A stretch of 6,813 nt of DNA from an uncultured Lachnospiraceae bacterium (GTDB taxonomy: Bacteria > Bacillota > Clostridia > Lachnospirales > Lachnospiraceae): the NCBI GenBank assembly GCA_947565255.1, contig CANOFI010000131.1, forward strand, positions 1 to 6,813, given 5' to 3'. The position numbers and the translations under genes were made by a program. This document shows, piece after piece, positions 1 to 5,958 of this stretch (the first letter of the stretch is position 1; the number at the start of each line of letters is the position of its first letter). Under the pieces are notes generated by a model. That model was not told where the DNA came from. It saw only the letters and a program-made list of their open reading frames with translations, and did not search any database.

Positions 1-37
1 CAAAAATCCACAGCCCGTTTTTTAAAAAATTGATTTT
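1..37 (+). repeat. Left copy of a perfect 37-bp inverted repeat
   Basis: Bases 1-37 are the exact reverse complement of 176-212, with a 138-bp spacer. The first mismatch is at 38 against 175. The repeat reaches the window edge, so it may continue outward. The partner copy is coding sequence in the MerR coiled coil (INFLKNGLWIF). This copy breaks the MerR frame with a TAA at 23-25. Confidence 0.95.
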
Positions 38-706
38 ATTTCTATCTTTCGGAGTATGGGCTGTTCCTTAAAAGAAATACAGCAAATTATCAATTCGGAC
101 TCCACGGATGAAATGATCTCCATATGCAATTCGAGAATTGATGAGATGAAGCTGCAGCTGTCCGAACTCCAGCAAAAAATCAATTTTTTAAAAAACGGGC
201 TGTGGATTTTTGAAAAATACAGCTCTTTTCAAAACCACCGTCCGGTACTGGACACGCTTCCCAGTATTACGTTATACAAAACGAAAATTGCAGCAAAAAA
301 ACGTGCCTACCATGCATCCGATATTGCAAAAGACATGCAGAAGCATCTGAAAAACATCGCAGGAATCCCTTATCTGTCAGCATTTCCAATGGGAACTACC
401 ATTGCGCTTCCGGACGTGGAACAGAAGAACTATGTATACAGCACGGTCTTCAGCATTTCTCAGGATGCCAGCGACAATGTACATATCTTTCCGCTTCCCT
501 CCCACCGGATTATCAGCTGCTACCATGACCACAACTGCCAGGATATTGCACATACCTATGAAGCCCTTCTGGCATTTGCAGGAAAAAATAATCTGACCAT
601 CTGCTCTGATTTGCACATTATCAACCTGTTTAATGTCTATAACCTAAATCAGAATCATACTTATTTTAAGTATTTATTTTTCTGTGTGAAAGACGCCTCC
701 GGCTGA
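26..706 (+). CDS. MerR-family transcriptional regulator, 5'-truncated (BmrR/GyrI-like effector domain)
   Basis: The protein is the 3' portion of a MerR-type activator. These proteins bind promoter DNA as dimers through an N-terminal winged helix and sense small hydrophobic ligands through a C-terminal domain. The first in-frame ATG is at 56, but positions 26-55 are open and read KIDFISIFRS directly before MGCSLKEIQQII. Together these match the last helices of a MerR winged helix, so the ATG at 56 is probably an internal methionine. An in-frame TAA at 23-25 lies inside an inverted repeat that replaces the expected upstream sequence. After the helix remnant comes a coiled coil (about 68-215, heptad-like SRIDEMKLQLSELQQKINFL). 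A GyrI/BmrR-like effector-binding region follows from about 236 to the end, ending in a typical YEALLAFAGKNNLTI-type helix. The first helix-turn-helix and the wing are absent, so the product encoded here could not bind DNA normally. The last codons (DASG) lie in a terminator stem. Family assignment is fairly secure; the ligand is unknown. Confidence 0.8.
   Translation, partial: KIDFISIFRSMGCSLKEIQQIINSDSTDEMISICNSRIDEMKLQLSELQQKINFLKNGLWIFEKYSSFQNHRPVLDTLPSITLYKTKIAAKKRAYHASDIAKDMQKHLKNIAGIPYLSAFPMGTTIALPDVEQKNYVYSTVFSISQDASDNVHIFPLPSHRIISCYHDHNCQDIAHTYEALLAFAGKNNLTICSDLHIINLFNVYNLNQNHTYFKYLFFCVKDASG
176..212 (-). repeat. Right copy of the 37-bp inverted repeat, inside the MerR coding region
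   Basis: This is the reverse complement of 1-37. It is in frame and makes sense as MerR coiled-coil coding sequence, so it is probably the original copy and 1-37 the derived one. It contains a small palindrome, TTTTTTAAAAAA, at 184-195. Confidence 0.95.
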
Positions 707-726
707 CACGCAAACCGGAGGCGTCT
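691..726. terminator. GC-rich bidirectional terminator hairpin between convergent genes
   Basis: A perfect 12-bp stem, AGACGCCTCCGG (691-702) with CCGGAGGCGTCT (715-726), encloses a 12-nt loop. It sits between the convergent MerR and esterase genes and contains the MerR stop region (TGA at 704-706, in the loop). Only weak T-rich sequence follows on either side, so termination efficiency is uncertain. Position and stability fit a shared terminator. Confidence 0.75.
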
Positions 727-740
727 ATATTGCATTTGCT

Positions 741-766
741 TTACATAAATTTCTATATTTATGTAA
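741..766. terminator. AT-rich hairpin over the esterase stop codon
   Basis: TTACATAAAT (741-750) pairs with ATTTATGTAA (757-766) across the 6-nt loop TTCTAT. The TAA stop of the - strand esterase gene (761-759) is in the stem. It lies 14 nt from the GC-rich hairpin. It could be part of a composite terminator or protect the mRNA 3' end; alone it is too AT-rich to be a strong terminator. Confidence 0.5.
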
Positions 767-2708
767 GCACCTCCAGATTCAAAGCTGCCCTGAGTATTTT
801 TTGTGCTTCCGCCAGCACAATTTTCCCATCCTTATCCAAATCTGCTGCTTTCCTCTGGCTTTCCTCGGGAATCATCAGATTCAGCGCCATTTTTAAAGTG
901 AGCTGTGCATCCTGCAGGGACAGGCGTCCGTCCCCGTTCACATCCCCCGGCACAGCTGCCGCACCAGTCGGTACGGGTTCTGATGTAACCGGTTCCTGGG
1001 AGACCCGCTGTTCTTCCAGGTACTGCTTTAACTGCGTCTCGGTAACCGCATATTGCTCTTTTGCACCGGTCCAGCCAGACTCATATTTCAGACTTGTCAT
1101 AGCAATTGGCAGTGTCTCAGAGCTGCAATCGGAAATATTCGAATTGTCTGACACAATTCCTGCAATTCCGCCCGCACAGCATACAACTTCCTTATGTACC
1201 GTCTTATCTTTGTATGACCATTCTGATGAATCTGCAAACAAACTTCCCCTATTGGCACATTGGCAGATTGTTCCCTGATTACATCCTGCAATGCCTCCGA
1301 GATATACCGCTTTGAAATTGGTATTGACACGGATTTTCGTATAGTTTGTACACGCTTCCAACACGCCGCCCTCTCTGTTCACACCGGCAAATGCCCCGCA
1401 CTCCCACAGGCTTCGTTCCTCCTTAGGGTAACTGAAAAAAGTGATTCTCCCGCCAGCCGTACAGTTTCGGATGACGCCTTTATTTTCCCTTACAAACGGA
1501 TACTGGCTGCAATGCCGGAAATGATACACATTATATTGCAGCTTCACATTGCTGATTACACCCTCGTTTACATCAAACATACTGTCTATGGCACGGTTCA
1601 CTGCATTTTTGACTGTATGGCCGCCGCCGTCTAAATTAGCCCTGAAATGCGTTGTCCAGTCCTGCTTTTGCACGGTTGGCATAATGTCAGCGGCAAGGCG
1701 GTAGTATGTATCCGGTGTATTCTTTTTGTCATCCTGCAAAATCTGGTATATCTGCGCCCATGTACTGATCAGATATGGATTCTCGCTTGTTCCTTCTCCT
1801 CCGTCCGTTTTTCCGCGTCTGCTGAAACGATTCAAATCTTCATACCGGAGAAGCAGGTTCTGGGAAATGATGTCTGCCGCCATCCTCGCACCTTTTTCTG
1901 AAAAATGCACGTGGTCCAGGCTGGTTGTGCGGTTTCCCCCCGCATCCGGTCTCCGGTCATATTTATTTGCATAATATGCAGAAGCGTTGTTTTGTACACT
2001 GTTTATATAAGAATGCGTCAGAGAATAGGTGTCAATAAACCCGATCTCAATTCCCTGCTCACAGTATTCGGAATAAAGTTCCTCCATGGCTTCCACAAAA
2101 AGCTGCTGCGGCTGGTCTTCACTGACTGTATCTCCATCGAATCTGTGCAATGTAACGGACGTGCACAGCACCGGCATGGCGCCGGCTTTCAATGCCGGGT
2201 CAATGTAATAATTTTTCAGGTACCATTTGTAGGAGCCTTCTGTGTCTGTAGGAAGGGAGTAATGGTCTCCCCCGGCGCTCTTGTAGTCATTATGCCCAAA
2301 CTGTATCAGCAGAAAATCTCCTTTCCCAATTCCATCCATAATATCCTGATAATTTGTCTCTTCTGTAAAAAACTTGGCTGTCTGTCCGGAAATTGCCTTG
2401 TTATACACCTGCACGTCCGATGTAAAGTAATCTCCGATCACTTCCCCCCAGCCATGCACAAATCTCTGATAATCGTTTTCATTTTCATAGCTGTGGTCTG
2501 CTGCGATGGAATCCCCGGCAATCCATATTTTTCCGGACACTTTAAAGTCGCTTGTTTTCTTTTCCTGTGCCGCTGCCGGCCGGCTGCTTTCCACTGCCAG
2601 CGGGCTGTTGAGCAGACTCACAGACAGCAGGACTGCTGCCAGGACAGCAAAAACATGCTTTTTTGTGTTATGCTTTTTGAATTTTGGGGTTACAATTCCT
2701 TGTCTCAT
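759..2708 (-). CDS. Secreted SGNH/GDSL esterase (rhamnogalacturonan acetylesterase-like) with GLUG-like region and C-terminal dockerin
   Basis: This 649-residue exported protein probably removes acetyl groups from polysaccharide. A signal peptide spans about residues 1-47: basic KKHNTKK, then a hydrophobic stretch 18-34, with likely cleavage near AAA-QE. The SGNH hydrolase domain covers about 58-292. It shows block I GDS (Ser67), block II SGQT (Gly108), block III GHND (138-141) and block V DHVHFS (Asp265, His268), giving a Ser67-Asp265-His268 triad. FGHND plus DHVHFSEKGA is typical of the CE12/RgaE-YesT group. Residues about 302-535 resemble GLUG-containing beta-solenoid regions (GTSENPYLIS, then GGIAG repeats). 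A Pro/Ser/Thr linker (about 568-587) leads to a type I dockerin at 588-645 with two calcium loops. The start is ATG 2708, because AGGAG lies 11 nt upstream; an in-frame TTG at 2759 would precede the ribosome site. The gene has its own promoter. The true substrate is inferred, not seen. Confidence 0.88.
   Translation of the reverse strand: MRQGIVTPKFKKHNTKKHVFAVLAAVLLSVSLLNSPLAVESSRPAAAQEKKTSDFKVSGKIWIAGDSIAADHSYENENDYQRFVHGWGEVIGDYFTSDVQVYNKAISGQTAKFFTEETNYQDIMDGIGKGDFLLIQFGHNDYKSAGGDHYSLPTDTEGSYKWYLKNYYIDPALKAGAMPVLCTSVTLHRFDGDTVSEDQPQQLFVEAMEELYSEYCEQGIEIGFIDTYSLTHSYINSVQNNASAYYANKYDRRPDAGGNRTTSLDHVHFSEKGARMAADIISQNLLLRYEDLNRFSRRGKTDGGEGTSENPYLISTWAQIYQILQDDKKNTPDTYYRLAADIMPTVQKQDWTTHFRANLDGGGHTVKNAVNRAIDSMFDVNEGVISNVKLQYNVYHFRHCSQYPFVRENKGVIRNCTAGGRITFFSYPKEERSLWECGAFAGVNREGGVLEACTNYTKIRVNTNFKAVYLGGIAGCNQGTICQCANRGSLFADSSEWSYKDKTVHKEVVCCAGGIAGIVSDNSNISDCSSETLPIAMTSLKYESGWTGAKEQYAVTETQLKQYLEEQRVSQEPVTSEPVPTGAAAVPGDVNGDGRLSLQDAQLTLKMALNLMIPEESQRKAADLDKDGKIVLAEAQKILRAALNLEVLT
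774..947 (-). other. Type I dockerin domain of the esterase
   Basis: Two duplicated 24-residue segments each start with an EF-hand-like calcium loop, DVNGDGRLSLQD and DLDKDGKIVLAE. Each is followed by a near-identical helix, AQLTLKMALNL and AQKILRAALNL. Acidic ligands are present at positions 1, 3 (Asn in the first, Asp in the second), 5 and 12 of both loops, so calcium binding looks intact. Dockerins bind cohesin modules; none is encoded in this window. Confidence 0.88.
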
Positions 2709-2719
2709 CTGTTTTTGCA

Positions 2720-2727
2720 CTCCTTTG
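2720..2727 (-). promoter_or_regulatory. Ribosome binding site that fixes the esterase start
   Basis: On the - strand the sequence is CAAAGGAG, ending 11 nt before ATG 2708. Spacing is slightly long but the match to the 16S tail is strong. It lies downstream of the alternative TTG at 2759, ruling that out as the main start. Confidence 0.75.
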
Positions 2728-2729
2728 TA

Positions 2730-2759
2730 TTGTGTTAATTGTGTGCACAATTTACACAA
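2730..2759. promoter_or_regulatory. 30-bp near-perfect palindrome in the esterase leader (operator or RNA hairpin)
   Basis: Two 14-bp arms, TTGTGTTAATTGTG and CACAATTTACACAA, flank a central TG and match at 13 of 14 pairs. It lies downstream of the promoter and 2 nt before the CAAAGGAG ribosome site. The repeated TTGTG/CACAA half-sites suggest a dimeric or tetrameric repressor operator acting as a roadblock. In RNA it would form a long hairpin against the ribosome site. The cognate regulator is not identifiable from sequence alone. Confidence 0.7.
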
Positions 2760-2782
2760 ATTAATAAATTTTTCTATCAGAA

Positions 2783-2811
2783 ATTATACCACAAAAAAGC
2801 TGCCATTACAA
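2783..2811 (-). promoter_or_regulatory. Sigma-A-type promoter of the esterase gene
   Basis: On the - strand there is a -35 TTGTAA (2811-2806), a 17-bp spacer and a perfect -10 TATAAT (2788-2783). A TGG just before the -10 gives an extended -10 TGN motif. The predicted start is near 2775, making a leader of about 66 nt that carries the 30-bp palindrome. Confidence 0.8.
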
Positions 2812-2849
2812 TGTGCAATCAAGCCATATTTTTAGCAGTTGCCTTTCTC

Positions 2850-2888
2850 TGTTACTATGAACAGCCTTCCATGCTGTTCATAGTAACA
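2850..2888. terminator. Hairpin overlapping the yyaL stop codon
   Basis: A perfect 15-bp stem, TGTTACTATGAACAG (2850-2864) with CTGTTCATAGTAACA (2874-2888), has a 9-nt loop. The yyaL TAG stop (2857-2855) lies in the stem. No T-run follows on the - strand, so it is not a classical intrinsic terminator. It may stop or stabilise the operon transcript ahead of the esterase promoter, or be a dispersed palindromic repeat. The hairpin itself is certain; its role is not. Confidence 0.55.
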
Positions 2889-4861
2889 TTCCCTTGCGGC
2901 ATCTCATTCGACGGTGCAAAACAGGTGTGCCCTTTGCACACATAATATGTCGTTTTATTGTTTAGTAAGGCATACTCGGCGGATTGTTCTGCAATTGTCA
3001 CATCAGACAAAAACGGAAGCTGCTTTCTCAGTCTCCGCAAATCCGCACCCTTTTCCGGCACAACTGTAATACGTGCAGGCGGATTATTATATAAAAGCTT
3101 CGCAAGCAGAAACAACGCGCCTCCCGATGGATAATCCTGCAGCTCGCTCTCCAGAAAAGCAAGCTGCTTTTTAGCAGGCTCCGCAAAGGATTCCTTTTGC
3201 GTCAGATTCGCCAGCCGTACCAGATTATAAGCCATCATAGAATTGCCGTTTGGCATGGCACCGTCATACGTCTCCTTTGGATTCATAAACAGCTCCGTTT
3301 TTTTTGCTTCACACAGATAAAATCCGCCGTTTTCTTTATCTGTAAACCGCTTAATTGTCTCTTCGCAAAGCTTTTCTGCCCTCTCAAGATAACTGCTATC
3401 CAGCGTCGAATGATATAATTCTAGCAGCGCAGCAGCATAAAATGCATAGTCCTCCAGAAATCCGCTGTCCGAATGTCTTCCATCGCGCCAGCTTGTAAAG
3501 ATTCGGGAACCATCACATAAATTTTTTTGGAGAAAATGCTCGCACTTTTTCGCTGTTTCCAGATATTTTTCATCTTTGCAGGCTCTGTACAGCATGGAAA
3601 ATGCCGCAATCGCAAGACTGTTCCAGGCCGTCAGAACTTTATCATCAAGATGCAGTTTTGTCCGGGTTTTCCGGTAATCATACAGTTTTTTCAATGTCTC
3701 CCTTGAACCGCCGCTCTTTACGTCTGTTTTTAAAAGGTTCGGAATATTCGCCCCCTCAAAATTCCCTTCCTCTGTAATATCATAAATCCGTGCAAATTCC
3801 TTTCCTTTTTCTTCTCCAAGAACAGCCGTGATTTCCTCTGGCTGAAACGTATAAAATTTCCCCTCAACGCCTTCGCTGTCCGCGTCCTGCGCACTGTAAA
3901 AGGCTCCTTCCTGGCTCATCATTTCACGCATCATATATTCCGCCGTTTTTAGGGCGATTTCCATATAAACAAGACGATCTGTGGCGCAAAAGGCCGCGGT
4001 ATATGCCATGATAAGCAGAGCGTTGTCATACAGCATTTTTTCAAAATGCGGAACCAGAAAACGTGAGTCCGTCGAATATCGTGAAAACCCATAGCCGATA
4101 TGGTCGAATATGCCGCCTCTGTACATCTGCATCAGCGTTTTTTCAACCATTTCCAGAGCCTTCGCGTCTTCATACTGCTTCGCATAATACATCAGAAATA
4201 ATAAATTGTGCGCCATCGGAAATTTGGGCGCACTGCCAAAGCCCCCGTTTATCCTGTCATACGTTTTCGAAAACATTTGAAACGCCGTCTGCACAATATC
4301 CTGTCCGCCTGTTTTTGTCCGCCTGTTCACAGAATTTGTCAAATGCGAAATCACCTGTCCGGCAGATTCTAAAAGTGACCTTTGGTCATTTTCCCACTTG
4401 TCCGCAATGGCGCTTAAAAGCTCCGCAAATCCCGGCATATTATAACGGGAAACAGGCGGAAAATACGTGCCTGCAAAAAACGGCTTTTTGTCCCATGTCA
4501 TAAAAATGCTCAAAGGCCACCCGCCTGAACCCGTAAACGCCTGGCAGACCGCCATATATACGCTGTCAATATCCGGCCGTTCTTCGCGGTCTACCTTGAT
4601 GGATATAAAATGCCGGTTCAATACTTCCGCTGTTTTTTCATTTTCAAAGCTTTCATGCGCCATGACATGGCACCAGTGGCATGTGCTGTAGCCGATGCTT
4701 AAAAAAACGGGCTTATTTTCTTCTTTTGCCCGCTCAAATGCCTCCTGTCCCCACGGATACCAGTTTACGGGATTATCCGCATGCTGCAGTAAATAGGGAC
4801 TTGTCTCATTCCTCAGACGGGAATGGCTGTCTGGTTTCTCTGTTCTGGACTGCTGATTCAT
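2855..4861 (-). CDS. yyaL: YyaL-type thioredoxin domain-containing protein (DUF255 / SSP411 family)
   Basis: This 668-residue protein is near full length for the widespread YyaL/SPATA20 family, whose biochemical role is not settled. The N-terminus carries the family signature RLRNETSPYLLQHADNPVNW. A thioredoxin-fold region follows (about 20-175) with CHWC at residues 61-64, inside STCHWCHVM, and VDREERPDID after it. The rest (about 185-570) is an alpha/alpha-barrel like that of N-acylglucosamine epimerases and glycosidases, with FGSAPKFP, LVPHFEKMLYDNA, YSAQDADSEG and LTAWNSLAI motifs. The C-terminus has the usual VCKGHTCFAP with Cys642 and Cys647. No signal peptide is visible, so it is probably cytoplasmic. 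ATG 4861 is supported by GGAGG 6 nt upstream. It starts 34 nt after the histidine kinase stop with no terminator between, so co-transcription with the two-component genes is likely. Sugar isomerase or redox activity is speculation. Confidence 0.95.
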   Translation of the reverse strand: MNQQSRTEKPDSHSRLRNETSPYLLQHADNPVNWYPWGQEAFERAKEENKPVFLSIGYSTCHWCHVMAHESFENEKTAEVLNRHFISIKVDREERPDIDSVYMAVCQAFTGSGGWPLSIFMTWDKKPFFAGTYFPPVSRYNMPGFAELLSAIADKWENDQRSLLESAGQVISHLTNSVNRRTKTGGQDIVQTAFQMFSKTYDRINGGFGSAPKFPMAHNLLFLMYYAKQYEDAKALEMVEKTLMQMYRGGIFDHIGYGFSRYSTDSRFLVPHFEKMLYDNALLIMAYTAAFCATDRLVYMEIALKTAEYMMREMMSQEGAFYSAQDADSEGVEGKFYTFQPEEITAVLGEEKGKEFARIYDITEEGNFEGANIPNLLKTDVKSGGSRETLKKLYDYRKTRTKLHLDDKVLTAWNSLAIAAFSMLYRACKDEKYLETAKKCEHFLQKNLCDGSRIFTSWRDGRHSDSGFLEDYAFYAAALLELYHSTLDSSYLERAEKLCEETIKRFTDKENGGFYLCEAKKTELFMNPKETYDGAMPNGNSMMAYNLVRLANLTQKESFAEPAKKQLAFLESELQDYPSGGALFLLAKLLYNNPPARITVVPEKGADLRRLRKQLPFLSDVTIAEQSAEYALLNNKTTYYVCKGHTCFAPSNEMPQGNVTMNSMEGCS

Positions 4862-4867
4862 TCTATT

Positions 4868-4872
4868 CCTCC
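4868..4872 (-). promoter_or_regulatory. Ribosome binding site of yyaL
   Basis: GGAGG on the - strand lies 6 nt before ATG 4861, which is close to ideal spacing. It confirms the start next to the histidine kinase gene. Confidence 0.8.
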
Positions 4873-4895
4873 GGATTCATCCATAAATTTTACCT

Positions 4896-5945
4896 TTAGT
4901 ATGTCCGAATATCAGATTTTAAGCCTTGTTTTTGCAATACAATGGAAAATGCATTTCCATCCTTCGTGCATTTCAGCTTCATATATCCGCCCTGCCGGAC
5001 AGCAATTTCCCTTGCCAGATACAGACCGATGCCGATGCCTTCCTTTCCTTTGCTGTTCGAGCCCCTGTAAAATCGTGTAAATATCTGCGCGCGTTCCGCT
5101 TCCGGCAAAGGCGGATTTTCATCCCTCACCTCAACCACCGCAAACATTTCATAGCTCTTTACAGAAAGAAATACCTTTGAGCCGGCCGCTGAATATTTCA
5201 CCGCATTGTCAAGCAGGTTAAACACTGCCTCCGCCGTCCAGTTCCCGTCACAATCCGCAAAAACACGTTCCTCTTCGGCGTAAACAATTTCTACCTGTTT
5301 CGCCTTTGCCTTCGGATAGATATCCTTGACCGCCCGCAGCGCCGTTTCATTTATGCTCTGCTTTTGCTGGTTCAGCTGTATCAGCCCGCTTTCCAGACGG
5401 GAAAGTTTAATCATGTTTTCTGATAAAAAGCGGAGTCTGTCCACAGACTGGCAGAAAACCGAACGATATTCCCGTTGCTTTTCCTCTGTCAGCCCGTCGT
5501 CCTTCAGGAAATCACTATACATAACCAGATTTGAGATGGGCGTTTTTAACTGGTGTGAAAAGTCAGATACAAGCGATTTCATATTCTCTTTTTCCGCGGC
5601 TGTCTGCTGGTTTTTCTTTTTCAGCACCCGGACAAGCTTTATGACCTTCGCCTGTAGTTTTGACACCGCACTGTCCTCATTTTCAGGAAAAATCTCTTTT
5701 TCCTCCAGCTCCGACAATACATCGACCAGCCGCGAAAGTTCGAGAACAATCTGCGTGATGTACCGGTCGTCGGCTCTGTAGAGAGCCACCATGAGCAGCA
5801 GAAAAACAAGCAGAACCGCACCCGTGCACGCCGCAGCAGGAAGACTGCCGGAAAGTCCAAAAACCAATACCGGGGAAAAAAACGCAAGAAATCCGCCGAA
5901 CGCAAAAATAAATTTTATGATAAAACGATGCCGTGCTCTTTTCAT
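4896..5945 (-). CDS. Sensor histidine kinase, two transmembrane helices, short extracellular loop
   Basis: This 349-residue membrane kinase is partner of the response regulator just upstream. Two hydrophobic helices (about 9-31 and 37-57) are joined by a very short loop, so there is almost no extracellular sensor domain and the signal is probably sensed in or at the membrane. A charged linker (60-125) leads to the dimerisation/phosphoacceptor domain, with His131 in SDFSHQLKTPISN. The ATPase domain has an N box (FNLLDNAVKYS; Asn243, Asn247), an F box (IFTRFYRG) and a G2 box (GIGIGLYLA, 303-311). The G1 box reads DENPPLP at 275-281, so the glycines of DxGxG are missing. ATG 5945 is chosen because a GGTGA is 5 nt upstream. 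An in-frame TTG at 5969, giving 357 residues, would overlap the regulator by 11 nt and has a weaker ribosome site. The ligand is unknown. Confidence 0.93.
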   Translation of the reverse strand: MKRARHRFIIKFIFAFGGFLAFFSPVLVFGLSGSLPAAACTGAVLLVFLLLMVALYRADDRYITQIVLELSRLVDVLSELEEKEIFPENEDSAVSKLQAKVIKLVRVLKKKNQQTAAEKENMKSLVSDFSHQLKTPISNLVMYSDFLKDDGLTEEKQREYRSVFCQSVDRLRFLSENMIKLSRLESGLIQLNQQKQSINETALRAVKDIYPKAKAKQVEIVYAEEERVFADCDGNWTAEAVFNLLDNAVKYSAAGSKVFLSVKSYEMFAVVEVRDENPPLPEAERAQIFTRFYRGSNSKGKEGIGIGLYLAREIAVRQGGYMKLKCTKDGNAFSIVLQKQGLKSDIRTY

Positions 5946-5958
5946 ACCATTCACCAGA

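Noticed and set aside
1..212. Invertible promoter or phase-variation switch at the 37-bp inverted repeats
   Set aside because: Neither orientation of 38-175 gives a complete MerR gene, no recombinase is nearby and one copy is ordinary coding sequence. A chimera or inverted duplication explains it more simply.
730..1278. Open frame on the + strand opposite the dockerin end
   Set aside because: Antisense to the dockerin and GLUG-like coding region, with low-complexity Ser/Cys-rich translation and no family signature.
1905..2738. Long open frame on the + strand opposite the esterase gene
   Set aside because: It lies antisense to a gene with clear catalytic motifs, has no recognisable domain, and its composition follows the complementary codons.
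2709..2759. TTG start at 2759 adding 17 residues to the esterase
   Set aside because: It lies upstream of the AGGAG site and inside the palindrome. ATG 2708 gives a proper signal peptide start.
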